DNA of 64,000 bases from Palsa-883 sp963826975. Its GTDB lineage: Bacteria > Pseudomonadota > Alphaproteobacteria > Acetobacterales > Acetobacteraceae. This document shows positions 34,860-44,179 of this stretch, piece after piece. The notes under the pieces are model-generated. The model saw only the letters and a list, made by a program, of their open reading frames with translations, was not told the origin of the DNA and ran no database searches. Position numbers and translations under genes: made by a program. Where the stretch lies: NCBI GenBank assembly GCA_963826975.1, contig CAWGZJ010000011.1:682001-746000 (forward strand), in the 5' to 3' direction. Every line of letters starts with the position of its first letter. The first letter of the stretch is position 1.

Positions 34860-35636
34860 GTGCTGCACCTTCCGGCGCGCCTGAGGCGCTTCGTGCAGCC
34901 GATGGTGCGCGCAAGCGCCGTGCTGGAAGCGCTGCGTCATCTGCCGGTGGCGCATCCAGGCACAGTGCTTGGCGAGGCGCCGGTGCTGATCCTCGCGCCA
35001 CATCCCGACGATGAAAGCCTCGGCTGCGGCGGCCTGATGGCCGAGCACCATGCGCGTGGCCACGATGTGCATGTCATGGTGTTGACCGATGGTGCCGGCT
35101 CGCATCCGCGTTCGCGCGAATACCCGGCGGCGCGGCTGACTTCTGTGCGCATGCAGGAGGCGCGTGCGGCAATCGCCGCGCTCGGTCTGCCGGCCGACCG
35201 GATCGACTTCCTGGGTCTGCCCGACGGACGCGCGCCGCTTAGCGGCAAACGATTGAAAGACGCCGTGTCGCGTGTCGCCGCGCATGCGCGTGCGCGCGGC
35301 GTCAGGACGATCTGCACAACGTGGCCGCATGACCCGCACCACGACCATCTTGCGGCCTATCGGCTTGGGCAGCTTGCCGCGCGGGAGGTCGGGGCAAGGC
35401 TTCTGCTCTATCCGGTTTGGACCTGGACTTTGCCGCCGACCGCCTGGGTGTCCGATATGCCGGTGCGGGGCGCCCGTCTGGACATCACCCGCCATCTCGC
35501 GGCCAAGCGGCGCGCGATCGCCTGTCATCGCTCCCAGATCACCGATCTGATCGGGGATGACCCGACCGGATTTCGGATGTCGCCAGAGTTCCTGGCGATC
35601 TTCGACTGGCCGTTCGAGGTGTTTGTCGATGCGTGA
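34860..35636 (+). CDS. PIG-L family deacetylase
   Basis: A zinc-dependent LmbE/PIG-L N-deacetylase of about 258 residues. VLILAPHPDDESLGCGGLMA (about 42-61) gives the HPDD metal site and HDPHHDHLAAY gives the second histidine motif. Members remove N-acetyl groups from GlcNAc or related amino sugars. GTG 34860 is chosen because AGGAGG lies ten bases upstream (34844-34849); the open frame extends further but the extra residues look non-protein. A 30-codon frame from ATG 34792 overlaps the start and is not supported further. The gene lies between the glycosidase and a glycosyltransferase, so it probably deacetylates a sugar of the EPS repeat or its precursor. Confidence 0.85.
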   Translation: MLHLPARLRRFVQPMVRASAVLEALRHLPVAHPGTVLGEAPVLILAPHPDDESLGCGGLMAEHHARGHDVHVMVLTDGAGSHPRSREYPAARLTSVRMQEARAAIAALGLPADRIDFLGLPDGRAPLSGKRLKDAVSRVAAHARARGVRTICTTWPHDPHHDHLAAYRLGQLAAREVGARLLLYPVWTWTLPPTAWVSDMPVRGARLDITRHLAAKRRAIACHRSQITDLIGDDPTGFRMSPEFLAIFDWPFEVFVDA

Positions 35637-35679
35637 ATTCGTCGATGCATGAATACCGGGAATGACAAAATGCAGCATC

Positions 35680-35701
35680 GGGAGATTCGGGGGAGATTCG
35701 G
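35680..35701. repeat. perfect 11-bp tandem duplication at a glycosyltransferase start
   Basis: GGGAGATTCGG occurs twice head to tail (35680-35690, 35691-35701). Because 11 is not a multiple of three, it shifts the reading frame. Removing one copy joins ATG 35670 to the glycosyltransferase frame and gives MQHREIRASVIMPAHNAEQY, a normal GT2 opening. Confidence 0.85.
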
Positions 35702-35713
35702 GCGTCCGTCATC

Positions 35714-36748
35714 ATGCCCGCGCATAATGCGGAACAGTACCTCGACCGGTCGGTAGGCTCGGCTCTGGCGCAAACAGAGCAGCGCTGCGAGATCCTGGTC
35801 ATCGACGACGCTTCCAGCGACGCCACGGCGGCGGTCGTGGCGCGCATCGCCGAGCAGGACGCGCGGGTGCGCCTGCTGCGCAATACCGTCAATCTGGGTC
35901 CGGCCGGGTCCCGCAACCGCGGGCTTGCCGAGGCGCGCGGTGACTGGATCGTACTGCTGGATGCCGACGACGCGATGGCACCACACCGCATCGAGACACT
36001 GATCGCGCTCGGCGAACGGCATGACGCGGATCTGGTCGCTGACAATCTGCTGCTCTGCCCGGAAAACGGTGTCGGGCCGGACACCCCGATGATCTCGGCC
36101 CGGGCGTTTCCCGCCGGCAAATACCTGTCCCTGGCCGCGTTCGTGGCCGGCAATGTCGGCAGTCGCTGGACCCCGCGTGTCAGCTATGGCTTCTTCCAGC
36201 CGATCATGCGCCGCGGCTTTCTGCGGGCACACGATCTGCACTACGAGGAGAAAAACCGCTTCGGCGAGGATTTCCTGTTGTACGTCGCCTGCCTGCGGAA
36301 AGGCGCCCGGTGGTGGATCACGCCGCAGGCGATGTACCGGTACACCGTGCGGCCGGGATCATTGACGGATGTGCAGTCCGCCGCGGACCTCGCACGCATT
36401 CGCGCGGTGGAGCAGGTGCTGCTGTGCGATGCTGCATTGCTCGCGTCCGACCCCGAGCTGGCGCGCGCGCTTCGCCGCCACAAGGCGGTGATCGATCGCT
36501 TCTACTCTTATCGGGCGTTCACCGACGCATTGAAGGCGCAGGCAGCCTCGAGAGCGTTGCAGGTCCTGTTCGAGAGCCCCAGCAGCATTCGGCATATCTT
36601 CCTGGAGAGCATGATGCGGGCGCCGGCGGTCATGATGAAAGCACTGCACGGCGGGTATCGCGGCATTCACCCGGCGACGCCTTCCTTGCCGCCCGGGTCC
36701 GGCGAGAGTGGGGTTCGTCGCGGAGGAGGCGGAGCGCCCGCCATGTGA
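35714..36748 (+). CDS. family 2 glycosyltransferase (GT-A), N-terminus disrupted by duplication
   Basis: A GT2 enzyme of at least 344 residues: MPAHNAEQYLDRSVGSALAQ, ILVIDDASSDATAAV, GDWIVLLDADDAMAPHRIET (DxD metal site) and RFGEDFLLYVACLR (ED motif) are all present. The usual first strand (SVIMPA) is partly upstream of ATG 35714. The natural start appears to be ATG 35670 (ribosome site GGGA), cut off by an 11-bp tandem duplication at 35680-35701. Translation from 35714 would lose about 15 residues, including half of the first beta strand, and may give a weak or dead enzyme. Internal starts cannot be excluded. It would add a sugar to the EPS repeat unit; it follows the PIG-L deacetylase by about 80 bases. 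Confidence 0.8.
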   Translation: MPAHNAEQYLDRSVGSALAQTEQRCEILVIDDASSDATAAVVARIAEQDARVRLLRNTVNLGPAGSRNRGLAEARGDWIVLLDADDAMAPHRIETLIALGERHDADLVADNLLLCPENGVGPDTPMISARAFPAGKYLSLAAFVAGNVGSRWTPRVSYGFFQPIMRRGFLRAHDLHYEEKNRFGEDFLLYVACLRKGARWWITPQAMYRYTVRPGSLTDVQSAADLARIRAVEQVLLCDAALLASDPELARALRRHKAVIDRFYSYRAFTDALKAQAASRALQVLFESPSSIRHIFLESMMRAPAVMMKALHGGYRGIHPATPSLPPGSGESGVRRGGGGAPAM

Positions 36749-36750
36749 TG

Positions 36751-36846
36751 CCGGCACCGGCCCGCACTCGCGCCCGGCCACCCATGCGAATATACTGTCG
36801 TTGGGTGCCAAGGGGGTGGCGGGGAGGGGGTGCGGGCCGGTGCCGG
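36751..36846. repeat. 16-bp perfect inverted repeat with G-rich loop
   Basis: CCGGCACCGGCCCGCA (36751-36766) is exactly complementary to TGCGGGCCGGTGCCGG (36831-36846). The 64 bases between hold weaker complementary pieces and a G-rich run (GGGGGTGGCGGGGAGGGGG). It lies directly after the glycosyltransferase and could act as a terminator or be one copy of a dispersed palindromic element. Confidence 0.65.
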
Positions 36847-36998
36847 TTTCAAACCGGGACACTGCCTGCCGAACACATGGTTGTGAGATCACCTGTGGGC
36901 GGATTCGTCAGTATTATCAGCATCAATCAACGCTTGCTTTGGCCGCTGTGGGGCAGCGAGCCCGGTGGTGATCGCCGTTATCAGTTAGGGCGACGAAC

Positions 36999-38033
36999 AT
37001 GGTCCAGATGACCCCTGATGAGCCTCCTCAGCATTCCGCCGCCGAGCTTGCGCGTTTGCTTACAGACGCCGCGCTGGCGAATCCGACGCTTTTGAGCCGC
37101 GGGCAAGCCTTGCGGGCAACGAGGCTCAGCCAACATTCCACCGCGCTGCCGACAACGGCTCCCCCTCCTGCGCCTTTGCTTCCCAGGTCCGATACCGACG
37201 AATACCTGGAGCAACTGGCGTCGATCGCCGTCTCGTCGGCGCAGCGGGCTGAAGACGCGCTTCAGTCCATCGGCAGGAACGGCAAGGCCAGCAGGTGGAC
37301 CATAGCGACGGGGATCGGTGCGCTCGGCGTGCTGGTGGGGATCGTCGGGGTCGCTGACAAGCGTCTCACCGATCAAGCGGATGCGAGGGTGACGCAAGTG
37401 GTCGGCGAGGTGCGCATCCTGGCCGATATGCAGCAGCAGACCAGCGGTCAGGTTGCCCGGCTTCGTGCACGGGCGGCTGCCCGGCCTGCCGACGCGGCGA
37501 GCACGCCTCCGGGCACAGGCGCTCCGCCATCGGGCGGCGCACCCGCTCAGGTCGCGGACCAACATCCAGAGACACGAGGTCAGACAGCCGAGCACCCCGT
37601 GCCCGACGTCGCCACGGCATCGAGTGAAGGCACGCCCGTGGCCGCGCCCGGGGCCGCATCGGCGCCGGTTGCCGCATCGGCCACGCAACCGTATGGCTTC
37701 CATCCGCTTGCGCCGGTTGGGTTGCCATCCTCGCCGGGCAATGTCGAGGTGGCATCGAACGAAGGCGCGCCAACTCCCGCGGTCGCATCGACGCCGGTTG
37801 CTGCATTGCCCACTCAGCCATATGGCTTCCATCCGGTTGTGCCAGTCGCGTTGCCGGCGTGGTCGGCCAATGTCCCGCCGCCGCCAGGGGCCTCCCCCCG
37901 CGTCGTGCAGCACGCAGCGCCGGTGCGGCGAACCGCCACGTCGCGCGGCGGTGTGTCAGGCAACCCAGTGCGAGATGTCAGGAATTTCGTCGTAGCCGTG
38001 GGGGATGGCGTCCGGGCGTTCTTCGTTCGGTAG
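36999..38033 (+). CDS. single-span membrane protein with a duplicated GFHP segment
   Basis: A 344-residue protein with a polar head (1-95), one membrane span (TIATGIGALGVLVGIVGVAD, about 105-124) and a long alanine/proline-rich tail. A segment of about 40 residues is present twice: TQPYGFHPLAPVGLPSSPGN and TQPYGFHPVVPVALPAWSAN, each after a PVAASA/PVAALP stretch. The ends are basic (RNFVVAVGDGVRAFFVR). ATG 36999 follows AGGGCG by eight bases. No family is recognised. By position it is the last gene of the EPS island, and like the protein at 24349-25338 it combines a membrane anchor with low-complexity repeats, but any role is unknown. Confidence 0.6.
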   Translation: MVQMTPDEPPQHSAAELARLLTDAALANPTLLSRGQALRATRLSQHSTALPTTAPPPAPLLPRSDTDEYLEQLASIAVSSAQRAEDALQSIGRNGKASRWTIATGIGALGVLVGIVGVADKRLTDQADARVTQVVGEVRILADMQQQTSGQVARLRARAAARPADAASTPPGTGAPPSGGAPAQVADQHPETRGQTAEHPVPDVATASSEGTPVAAPGAASAPVAASATQPYGFHPLAPVGLPSSPGNVEVASNEGAPTPAVASTPVAALPTQPYGFHPVVPVALPAWSANVPPPPGASPRVVQHAAPVRRTATSRGGVSGNPVRDVRNFVVAVGDGVRAFFVR

Positions 38034-38474
38034 CTGTTTGCGATGATCATCGGTGACGACGATCTTCACATATGTGGCCGCCAGGTCATGGGTTTCGGCG
38101 ATCACCCAAACGCCGGAGAACGATCCGTTTAGAGAACTATCCGTTTAGCGAACTATCCACGGCTTGGGTTCTTGCACATGCAGCGGTCAGCGTATCGAGC
38201 CACGTCACGCTGACCCGATCGGACATGATAAGCTACTGACGCAGCTGCCCACGCGTCGCGCCATGGCTATCGTTGATCTTCCCCATCACGCCGGATTGCG
38301 CCGCTGGCTTCACAGGCGCCTTCAGTCATTCCATACAGGCTGATCGGCGCGATGACCGCTTCGGGTGTGCGCCGTGAAAGGCGGGGTTTTCCAGTGGGTG
38401 CACGGCCCACCCGCAACCGCCCCAGTCGGACGCAACCGGAGCAGTCATGCCGGAGCAGTCATGGAGATGACGAA
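38034..38474. other. gap with a 16-bp tandem repeat, no clear gene
   Basis: This 440-base gap separates the EPS island from the peptide-transport operon. It contains two and a half copies of a 16-bp unit (GAACTATCCGTTTAGC, 38118-38158). No frame on either strand has both a ribosome site and protein-like sequence. The promoter of the transport operon probably lies in the last 150 bases, but no box is clear. Confidence 0.5.
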
Positions 38475-38654
38475 ATGGCTGAAGCCTTCGGTATAGCCGG
38501 CCACGAATTGGTGGCCCGCGCGCGCCCGACGGCGCGTGGGATCGCGCGCACGATCCGCCATTTCGGCGATACCGACCTGCTGCTCGAATCCTTCCGCATC
38601 GAGCGCTTCGACGGCTGGAACGGCGTGGCCGAACCGATCGCGCTGCACGGCTGA
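38475..38654 (+). CDS. small protein preceding the peptide ABC operon
   Basis: ATG 38475 follows GGAG by eight bases and opens 59 codons ending at TGA 38652-38654, three bases before the GTG of the permease, so translation would be coupled. The sequence (MAEAFGIAGHELVARARPTA, then TDLLLESFRIERFDGWNGVA) looks protein-like, with a helical first half. No family, signal peptide or span is recognised. It might be a remnant of a larger gene once heading the operon, or a genuine small protein. The in-frame stretch upstream of the ATG does not look like protein. Confidence 0.45.
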   Translation: MAEAFGIAGHELVARARPTARGIARTIRHFGDTDLLLESFRIERFDGWNGVAEPIALHG

Positions 38655-38657
38655 GCA

Positions 38658-39608
38658 GTGGTCCGCTACGCGCTCCAACGGCTCGGCCAGAGCATCATCC
38701 TGCTGGTCCTGGTGTCGATGATCGGCTTCGCGGTGCTGCACCTGGCCCCCGGCGGCCCGCTCGCGCAGTTCGCGATGTCGCCTGGCATGAGCGTCGCGCA
38801 GATGCAGCGGATCGCCCATCAGATGGGCCTCGACCAGCCTTTGCCGATCCAATACGGCGTCTGGGCCGGCCATATCCTTGTCGGCGACTGGGGACGCTCG
38901 TACCGCGACAACCAGCCGGTGCTGACCATCATCGCCTCGCATCTCGGCGCGACGCTGGAGCTGATGATCACCGCCACGCTGATCGCGATCTTCCTCGGCA
39001 CCTGGGTGGGCGTATTGGGCGCGATCCGCCGCTACTCGCTGGCCGACTACCTTGCCACCATCGGGGCGATGATCGCGCTGTCGATCCCGACCTTCTGGTT
39101 CGGCCTCGTCGTCATCTACATCTTCGCGGTCCGGCTGGCCTGGCTGCCGGCCGGCAACATCGCAACCGCGGGGACCGATGCCCTGCCCGACCGTGCGATC
39201 CACCTCATCCTGCCCTCGGTCGTGCTGGCGCTGGTCACCATCGCCACGTGGAGCCGTTATATGCGTGCCTCGATGCTGGAGGTGATCAGCCAGGACTACG
39301 TGCGCACGGCACGGGCTAAGGGGCTGTCGCGCGGCCGCGTGCTGGTCCACCACGCCTTGCGCAACGCGTTGCTGCCGATGATCACCGTGGCCGGGCTGCA
39401 GCTGCCCACATTGCTCGGCGGCGCGCTGGTGACCGAGACGGTGTTCACCTGGCCGGGCATGGGGCGGCTGTTCCTCAACTCGCTCGGCTATCGCGACTAC
39501 CCGATGGTGATGGGCCTGCTGATGTTCACGGCGGTGCTGGTGCTGCTTGGCAACTTCCTGGCCGATCTGCTGTACTTGGTGGCCGATCCCAGGATTCGCC
39601 TGCGATGA
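38658..39608 (+). CDS. dipeptide/oligopeptide ABC transporter permease (DppB type)
   Basis: An inner-membrane permease of 316 residues with six spans. It starts YALQRLGQSIILLVLVSMIG and holds the DppB-type PGGPLAQFA and the binding-protein-dependent transport loop DYVRTARAKGLSRGRVLVHH (EAA motif for the ATPases). GTG 38658 is the start. It overlaps the next permease by four bases (ATGA at 39605-39608), so the genes form one operon with two ATPases and an FAD enzyme. Substrates of such systems include peptides, opines, nickel complexes and oligosaccharides; here the neighbouring amine-oxidising enzyme hints at a peptide- or amino-acid-like substrate. Confidence 0.9.
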   Translation: MVRYALQRLGQSIILLVLVSMIGFAVLHLAPGGPLAQFAMSPGMSVAQMQRIAHQMGLDQPLPIQYGVWAGHILVGDWGRSYRDNQPVLTIIASHLGATLELMITATLIAIFLGTWVGVLGAIRRYSLADYLATIGAMIALSIPTFWFGLVVIYIFAVRLAWLPAGNIATAGTDALPDRAIHLILPSVVLALVTIATWSRYMRASMLEVISQDYVRTARAKGLSRGRVLVHHALRNALLPMITVAGLQLPTLLGGALVTETVFTWPGMGRLFLNSLGYRDYPMVMGLLMFTAVLVLLGNFLADLLYLVADPRIRLR

Positions 39609-40524
39609 GTATTGCTTCCGGGAGTGCCGGCTCCCGGGATGCCGGGTCCGGGAACGTTGGCGCCGGAAATGCGCGGGTCGGGGCGCGGCGCCATCGCAGC
39701 CTGCGCCGCTTCACCCGGCACCGGCTGGCGGTGATCGGCCTTGTCAGCATCGTCATCCTGGTGCTGGCCTGCGCGTTCGGGCCGCCGCTGCTGCCTTTCA
39801 ACGACATCCATATCGACCTGCGCCACCGCTTCCAGGCGCCGTTCGACGGCCCGCATCTGTTCGGCAGCGACCAGCTCGGCCGCGACCTTCTGGCGCGCCT
39901 GCTGATGGCGGGACGCATCTCGCTCACCGTCGGTTTCGTTGCCATGATCCTGAGCACCGCGGTCGGCGTGGTGATCGGCACGGTGGCCGGCTTTTACGGC
40001 GGCTGGGTCAGCAGCGTGCTGATGCGTTTCGTCGATGCCGTGCTGTGTTTCCCGACGATCTTCCTGCTGCTGACCCTGGCCGCGATGATCAGCCCCGACC
40101 TGATCACCATCACGCTGATCATCGCCTTGACCGCCTGGATGGAGGTGGCACGCGTCGTCGAGGCGCAGATCCGTGCGTTGCGCGAGCGCGACTTTGCGGT
40201 CGCGGTGGAGGCGATCGGTGCCTCCGACGGCTACCTGATGTTCCGCGAATTGCTGCCGAACGCGCTGGCCCCCATCGTGGTCGCCGCCACCTTGAACGTG
40301 GCGCGCGCGATCCTGCTGGAATCCTATGTCAGTTATCTGGGCTACGGCATCCAGCCGCCGACCCCGAGCTGGGGCAACATGCTGAACAATGCGCAGGAAT
40401 ACCTGACGACCGCGCCCTGGCTTGCGCTGCTGCCTGGGGCGATCATCACCATCGCGGTCACCGGCTTCAACTTCGTGGGCGACGGCCTGCGCGACGCGCT
40501 CGACCCGCGCATGGATCTGGAACG

Positions 40525-40528
<4 letters not shown>
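39605..40528 (+). CDS. dipeptide/oligopeptide ABC transporter permease (DppC type)
   Basis: A second permease, 307 residues, with the DppC layout: an unusual glycine/serine/alanine-rich head (SIASGSAGSRDAGSGNVGAG, residues 2-21), a first span (LAVIGLVSIVILVLACAFG), the periplasmic HLFGSDQLGRDLLARLLMAG motif of OppC-type permeases, and ERDFAVAVEAIGASDGYLMF as the ATPase-contact loop. The head is low-complexity and encoded by irregular repeats of CCGGGA-like units. ATG 39605 overlaps the DppB stop and the stop overlaps the next ATG (40525), so coupling is tight throughout. Confidence 0.9.
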
Positions 40529-41624
<1,096 letters not shown>

Positions 41625-41628
<4 letters not shown>

Positions 41629-42689
41629 GCCAGCAGGCCGTCCTCGCCGAACTGCGCGATCTGCGCAAATCCTACAGGCTCGGCGGCTTGTTCTCGCGCT
41701 CGAAGGAATCCGTGCGCGCGATCGACGGCGTCTCGTTCGACATCCATCGCGGCGAGGTGCTGGGGCTGGTCGGCGAATCCGGGTCCGGCAAGACCACGGT
41801 GGGCCGTGTGCTGCTGCGCCTGATCGAGCCGACCGGCGGGGAGATCCGTTTCCAGGGCCAGGACATCACGCATCTGTCGCGTGCCCAGCTGCGGCCGATC
41901 CGCCGGCACATGCAGCTGGTCTTCCAGGACCCATTCGCCTCGCTCAATCCCCGCATGACGGTGGGACGGCTGCTCACCACGCCGTTGATCGTGCACAGCC
42001 CGGAGCTGAGCCGTGCCGAACAGCGCCGGCGAGTGGATCAGGCGCTGGAACTCGTCGGCCTGTTCCCTGCCGCCGCCGGCCGATACCCGCACGAATTCTC
42101 CGGCGGACAGCGCCAGCGCATCGCCATCGCGCGCGCGCTGATGCCGGGTCCCGAGCTGCTGGTGGCCGACGAGCCGGTCTCGGCGCTGGACGTCTCGGTG
42201 CAGGCGCAGGTGGTGAACCTGCTGCTCGACCTGCGCGACCGGCTGGGCCTGGCGATCCTGTTCATCGCGCATGACCTTGCGGTGGTCGGCACGATCTCGG
42301 ACCGTGTTGCGGTGATGTATCTGGGCCGCATCGTGGAGCTGGCGGACACGGTTGATCTGTTCACCGCGCCGCGGCATCCCTATACCGAGGCGCTGTTCTC
42401 CGCGGTGCCTCAGGTGGAGGCCGAGGCACGGCGGGCGCGCATCATCCTGGTGGGCGACATGCCAAGTCCGGTCGCCCCGCCGTCCGGCTGCCCGTTCCGC
42501 ACCCGCTGCCGCTACGCGGTGGACGCCTGTGCGCAGCAGGTGCCGCAGATGCGGGAGGTGGCGCCACGGCACTGGAAGTCCTGCATCCGCGACGACCTGG
42601 ATCTGGCGCCCGCCGTCGATGTCCCCGCCCGGGAAGCGTCGCCCCGCGAAGCGAAGCCCCAGGAATCGAAGTCAATGAAAGCCGTGTGA
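41625..42689 (+). CDS. peptide ABC transporter ATP-binding protein (DppF type)
   Basis: The partner ATPase, 354 residues. Walker A GESGSGKTT, Q-loop VFQDPFASLNP, signature FSGGQRQRI, Walker B LLVADEPVSALD and the H-loop AHDLAVV are all intact. The C-terminal cysteine motif is CPFRTRCRYAVDAC. The end is low-complexity (AREASPREAKPQESKSMKAV). ATG 41625 overlaps the stop of the first ATPase. Both ATPases appear functional, so the transporter is expected to be active. Confidence 0.9.
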
Positions 42690-42690
42690 C

Positions 42691-44019
42691 ATGGGACCCG
42701 AAGTCGACCGCATCGAGACCGACGAGCACCCACCCGCCGAGACCGGCATCGTCGTCGTCGGCGGTGGCATCATCGGTACCAGCACGGCGCTGGCTCTCAC
42801 CCAGAGGGGCGTCGCCGTCACCCTGTGCGAGAAGGGCCACATCGCCGGCGAGCAATCCAGCCGCAACTGGGGCTGGGTGCGCAAGAACGGCCGCGACGAG
42901 CGCGAGATCCCGCTGATCATCGAAAGCCTGCGCATCTGGCAGGGCCTCAACCAAACCGTCGGCGCCGAGACCGGGTTCCGCGTCTGCGGCGTCGTCAGCA
43001 TCGCGCGCACCGATGCCGACCGCGCGCGGCACGAGGATTGGGCAGAGAAGTCGCGGCTTTACCAGATCGGCTCGCGCGTCGTCGAAGGCGCCGCGCTCGA
43101 GGCGCTGTTGCCCGGCGCGACGCAAAAATTCCGCTCCGCCCTCTACAATCCCACGGACGGGCGCGCCGAGCCACAGAAGGCCGCACCCGCCATCGCCGCC
43201 GCTGCGCGGCGCGAGGGTGCCCGTGTCGTCAGCGGTTGCGCGGTGCGCGGGCTTGATATGGTGGGCGGCCGCGTGGCCGGCGTCATCACCGAGAAGGGCC
43301 GCATCAAATGCGACGGTGTCGTGCTCGCCGGCGGCGCGTGGTCGCGGCTGTTCTGCGGCGCCTATGGCATCACCCTGCCGCAACTGAAGGTGCTGTCTTC
43401 CGTCGTGCGCACCACGCCGATCGAGGGACTGCCGGAGAGCTCGACGAATACCGGCGAATTCGCGTTCCGCAAGCGGCTCGACGGCGGCTACAACATCGCC
43501 GGCGGCGGCAACCACACCGTGCCGATCGTGCCCGACACGTTCCGCTTCTTCGTCAAGTTCCTGCCAGCGCTGCGGGCCGAATGGGGCCAGCTGCACCTGC
43601 GCCTGGACGATCGTTTCATGACCGAGGCACGCACGCCGAAGCGCTGGGCAATGGACGAACCCTCGCCGTTCGAGGCGGTGCGCGTGCTGGACCCCACGCC
43701 GGACATGGCGCGCAGCGAACACGCCGTGACGCGGATGAAGGCGCTGTTCCCCGCCGCGGCGGACCTGCGGATCGTGCAGCACTGGGCCGGACTGATCGAC
43801 GTCACGCCCGACGCAGTGCCGGTCATCAGCACGGTCGGCGACATTCCCGGCCTGGTGATCGCCACCGGCTTTTCCGGCCACGGCTTCGGCATCGGCCCCG
43901 GCGCCGGGCGGCTCGCCGCCGACCTTGCCGTCGGCGGTGACCCCGTGGTCGATCCGACACCGTTCCGCTTTTCCCGCTTCAGCGACGGCACGAAAATCCG
44001 CGTCGAGGCCGGATTTTGA
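42691..44019 (+). CDS. FAD-dependent oxidoreductase, DAO family
   Basis: A 442-residue flavoenzyme of the D-amino acid oxidase/glycine oxidase family. The FAD-binding IVVVGGGIIGTSTALALTQR (GxGxxG, about residues 20-40) and CEKGHIAGEQSSRNWGWVRK open the protein; QHWAGLIDVTPDAVPVI and GFSGHGFGIGPGAGRLAADL close it, as in DadA-type enzymes. It would oxidise a secondary amine or amino acid and pass electrons to oxygen or quinone. ATG 42691 is two bases after the ATPase stop, so it belongs to the ABC operon and probably acts on the imported compound. The stop codon is the first part of a 22-bp hairpin. Confidence 0.85.
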   Translation: MGPEVDRIETDEHPPAETGIVVVGGGIIGTSTALALTQRGVAVTLCEKGHIAGEQSSRNWGWVRKNGRDEREIPLIIESLRIWQGLNQTVGAETGFRVCGVVSIARTDADRARHEDWAEKSRLYQIGSRVVEGAALEALLPGATQKFRSALYNPTDGRAEPQKAAPAIAAAARREGARVVSGCAVRGLDMVGGRVAGVITEKGRIKCDGVVLAGGAWSRLFCGAYGITLPQLKVLSSVVRTTPIEGLPESSTNTGEFAFRKRLDGGYNIAGGGNHTVPIVPDTFRFFVKFLPALRAEWGQLHLRLDDRFMTEARTPKRWAMDEPSPFEAVRVLDPTPDMARSEHAVTRMKALFPAAADLRIVQHWAGLIDVTPDAVPVISTVGDIPGLVIATGFSGHGFGIGPGAGRLAADLAVGGDPVVDPTPFRFSRFSDGTKIRVEAGF

Positions 44020-44069
44020 TACCAACCGCCGAAATCGTTGACTTTTCCAACGATTTCGGCGGTTGGTAT
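44019..44069. repeat. perfect 22-bp inverted repeat starting at a stop codon
   Basis: ATACCAACCGCCGAAATCGT and two further bases (44019-44040) pair without mismatch with the sequence at 44048-44069, leaving a 7-base loop (ACTTTTC). The stem begins in the stop codon of the FAD oxidoreductase. There is no T run after it, so it may be an RNA-stabilising or attenuating hairpin between this gene and the binding protein, or a copy of a dispersed palindrome. Confidence 0.85.
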
Positions 44070-44111
44070 CGCGCGCCGGGTTGGCGGGCGGCGGCGCGAC
44101 GAACAAAGACT

Positions 44112-44143
44112 TATGCCAACGGTCATTTTTATGACCGTTGGCA
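44112..44143. repeat. perfect 13-bp inverted repeat
   Basis: ATGCCAACGGTCA (44112-44124) pairs exactly with TGACCGTTGGCAT (44131-44143) over a TTTTTA loop. It lies 43 bases after the first hairpin and 36 before the binding-protein start. Together the hairpins could cause higher expression of the binding protein or mark a processing site. Confidence 0.85.
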
Positions 44144-44179
44144 TGACACCCCGACCGAGCCATCAGGACAGGAGGTCCC

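Noticed and set aside
34792..34884. A 30-codon frame overlapping the PIG-L start
   Set aside because: It has a weak ribosome site only, no hydrophobic or domain character, and is more simply explained as leader sequence.
38352..38474. Longer N-terminus for the small protein before the peptide operon
   Set aside because: The in-frame residues upstream are arginine/serine-rich without protein character, and ATG 38475 has the ribosome site.
39547..40524. Upstream extension of the DppD ATPase frame
   Set aside because: It overlaps the DppC permease in another frame and is low-complexity; ATG 40525 overlapping the permease stop is the natural start.
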